From Verrucomicrobiota bacterium (GTDB lineage Bacteria; Verrucomicrobiota; Verrucomicrobiia; Opitutales; UBA953): a stretch of DNA of 7,564 nucleotides. The position numbers were made by a program, and so were the translations under genes. Below the pieces are notes generated by a model. That model was not told the DNA's origin. It did not search any database and saw nothing but the letters and a program-made list of their open reading frames with translations. The DNA is taken from the NCBI GenBank assembly GCA_005798925.1, contig SYID01000001.1, positions 1 through 7,564 of the forward strand, in the 5' to 3' direction. Positions 6,568 to 7,564 of this stretch are shown in pieces. Each line of letters starts with the position of its first letter. Positions within the stretch are counted from its first letter, which is position 1.

Positions 6568-7323
6568 TCAGCGGGTCCACTCCTCGCGGGCCGACGCCCA
6601 GAGGTCGTAGTTGAGCGGGCGCTTGCCCGTCGGCACGAGGCGATAGTGTCCCCCCGCGGCCTTGATGATGGCGAGGCCCGCGGCGACGTCCCAGAGGTTC
6701 GTGCCGGATTCGTAATACGTGTCCGCGACGCCTTCGCCGACATAGGCCAGGGCGAGCGCGGCGGAGCCGATCATGCGGATCTTCTTGTAGCGGCCGACCT
6801 GCTGCACGAAGAGCTGCATCGCCGGGCCGGACTTGTCGGCGGCGGCGGGGAAGCCCGTCATGATGCAAGCGTCCTTGATGTCGGTCACCCAGCCGGGCGT
6901 GATACGCACGCCATTGACGAAAGTCCCGTCGCCGACGACGCCGAGGGTGGTCTTCTTCGCGGTGAAGTCGTGGATCACGCCGAGCACTGGTTCTTTGCCG
7001 CGCATGAGGCCGAGCGAGACGCAGGTCGAGGGTTGGCGGCGGAGGTAGTTGTAGGTGCCGTCGAGCGGGTCGACGACCCAGTAGAGGCTGTCGCCGTCGA
7101 AGAGGGAGGCGTCGCCGCCGAGTTCTTCCCCGATCACCGGGATCCCCGTGGCCTTGAGCCGGTCGCGGACCAGGTGCTCCGAGTCGACGTCGGCCTGCAT
7201 CTTCACGTCATCATCCGTCGAAGCGTTCACCTTCATCTGGGCGCCCTTGGCGAGCAGGTCGCCGGCGGCGAGGGCCGTGGCCAAGGCGACGGCTTTCAGG
7301 TCTTCGAGGGAGGGCGTGCTCAC
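6568..7323 (-). CDS. Inositol monophosphatase family (SuhB-like) phosphatase
   Basis: Mg2+-dependent sugar or inositol phosphate phosphatase of the IMPase superfamily, 251 aa from the chosen start, a normal length. Metal-binding motifs are complete: GEELGGD with Glu66/Glu67; WVVDPLDGTYNY (82-93) with Asp85 and Asp88; and LWDVAAG with Asp212. An alpha-helical N-terminus precedes them, as is usual. The GTG at 7323-7321 (reading VSTPSLEDLK) was chosen because the frame stays open upstream only by running back through the gltD terminator and the gltD coding end; no ATG, GTG or TTG lies between. No convincing Shine-Dalgarno was seen. Likely substrates in the family include inositol-1-phosphate, 3'(2')-phosphoadenosine phosphates (CysQ), fructose-1,6-bisphosphate and histidinol phosphate. 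The segment NYLRRQPSTCVSLGL differs from the NFVHG-type SuhB pattern, so specificity is open. It is probably the first gene of a three-gene transcript with the membrane protein and secreted hydrolase. Confidence 0.88.
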   Translation of the reverse strand: MSTPSLEDLKAVALATALAAGDLLAKGAQMKVNASTDDDVKMQADVDSEHLVRDRLKATGIPVIGEELGGDASLFDGDSLYWVVDPLDGTYNYLRRQPSTCVSLGLMRGKEPVLGVIHDFTAKKTTLGVVGDGTFVNGVRITPGWVTDIKDACIMTGFPAAADKSGPAMQLFVQQVGRYKKIRMIGSAALALAYVGEGVADTYYESGTNLWDVAAGLAIIKAAGGHYRLVPTGKRPLNYDLWASAREEWTR

Positions 7324-7379
7324 GAGGGCAGGGTGGGTGAGGCCGCGAGCCTCGGCAAACCTAAGATGCCAGCCAACAA
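7324..7379 (-). promoter_or_regulatory. Short leader region of the phosphatase operon
   Basis: The 56 bases between the gltD terminator and the phosphatase GTG must hold the operon promoter unless read-through supplies transcription. No good -35/-10 pair was found; TAGGTT is the only weak -10-like hexamer and lacks a matching -35. The position is deduced from the terminator and the gene start rather than from a recognisable promoter. Confidence 0.25.
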
Positions 7380-7406
7380 GAAGCCCGACTCGATGAGTCG
7401 GGCTTC
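7380..7406 (-). terminator. Intrinsic terminator after gltD
   Basis: A perfect 12-bp inverted repeat (GAAGCCCGACTC at 7380-7391 and its complement at 7395-7406) with a 3-base loop. On the minus strand it starts 21 bases after the gltD stop codon and is followed by a T-rich tail (TTGTTGG). This is the expected form of a Rho-independent terminator for transcription coming from the right. It separates gltD from the phosphatase gene, whose start is 57 bases further on. Seen directly; activity is inferred. Confidence 0.88.
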
Positions 7407-7427
7407 GGCGGCCGATGGAGGCGGGGC

Positions 7428-7564
7428 TCAGGGGAGCTCCGACGCGCCCATCAGGAACTTGTCGCACTCGCGGGCGGCGCCACGGCCTTCGTTGAAGGCC
7501 CAGACGACGAGGGACTGGCCGCGACGGCAGTCGCCGGCGGCGAAGACGCCCGGGACGTTGGTCA
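7428..7564 (-). CDS. gltD: Glutamate synthase small subunit, C-terminal end only
   Basis: The last 44 codons plus stop (TGA at 7430-7428) of a minus-strand gene that enters from the right edge. The reading NVPGVFAAGDCRRGQSLVVW followed by AFNEGRGAA matches the C-terminal FAD-binding segment of the GltD/beta subunit of NADPH-dependent glutamate synthase, where GVFAAGDxRRGQSLVVWA(I/F)xEGR is highly conserved. In the holoenzyme this flavoprotein passes electrons from NADPH to the large subunit, which makes two glutamates from glutamine and 2-oxoglutarate. The protein ends with KFLMGASELP. The large-subunit gene, often adjacent, is not in view. A strong intrinsic terminator follows directly, so this is the end of its transcript. 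Related GltD-like oxidoreductases share the fold, but the RRGQSLVVWA string favours GltD itself. Confidence 0.9.
   Translation of the reverse strand, partial: TNVPGVFAAGDCRRGQSLVVWAFNEGRGAARECDKFLMGASELP

Noticed and set aside
7350..7371. Possible sigma54 promoter (TGGCA ... TTTGC on the minus strand) before the phosphatase gene
   Set aside because: The distance between the GG and GC elements is two bases longer than the strict sigma54 spacing, which is normally invariant.

Overview
The window looks like ordinary chromosomal DNA from a GC-rich bacterium. The best guess is Verrucomicrobiota (Opitutae-like) or a related PVC lineage. This rests on the style of the roughly 915-residue PEP carboxylase, a GH71/GH99-like secreted hydrolase of a kind common in Verrucomicrobiota and Planctomycetota, and the GltD C-terminus. 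It is an inference without any database search. No mobile element, CRISPR array, tRNA or rRNA was seen, and no gene-free stretch exceeds about 95 bases.

Layout: (1) 1-1968, minus strand, the first 656 codons of a Ski2-like DExH-box helicase that runs off the left edge. (2) 1969-2063, a short divergent intergenic region rich in inverted repeats. (3) 2064-4811, plus strand, a complete phosphoenolpyruvate carboxylase (ppc, 915 aa). (4) A minus-strand gene series, read right to left: the last 44 codons of glutamate synthase small subunit (gltD) entering from the right edge; a strong intrinsic terminator (7380-7406); an inositol-monophosphatase-family enzyme (7323-6568); a four-helix membrane protein of unknown function (6518-6048); and a secreted GH71/GH99-like protein (6038-4818). 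The hydrolase gene converges on ppc with only 6 bases between the stop codons.

The last three minus-strand genes have gaps of 49 and 9 bases and probably form one transcript separate from gltD. PEP carboxylase (oxaloacetate supply) and glutamate synthase (nitrogen assimilation) are central-metabolism genes. The helicase probably acts in nucleic-acid unwinding or RNA turnover. The shared role, if any, of the phosphatase, membrane protein and hydrolase is not apparent.

I found no convincing new multi-gene system. The items most worth a second look are the loss of two aspartate-inhibitor residues in PEP carboxylase, the conserved catalytic Glu pair in the secreted GH99-like protein, the orphan membrane protein between it and the phosphatase, and the hairpins in the ppc/helicase intergenic region and over the ppc start codon.
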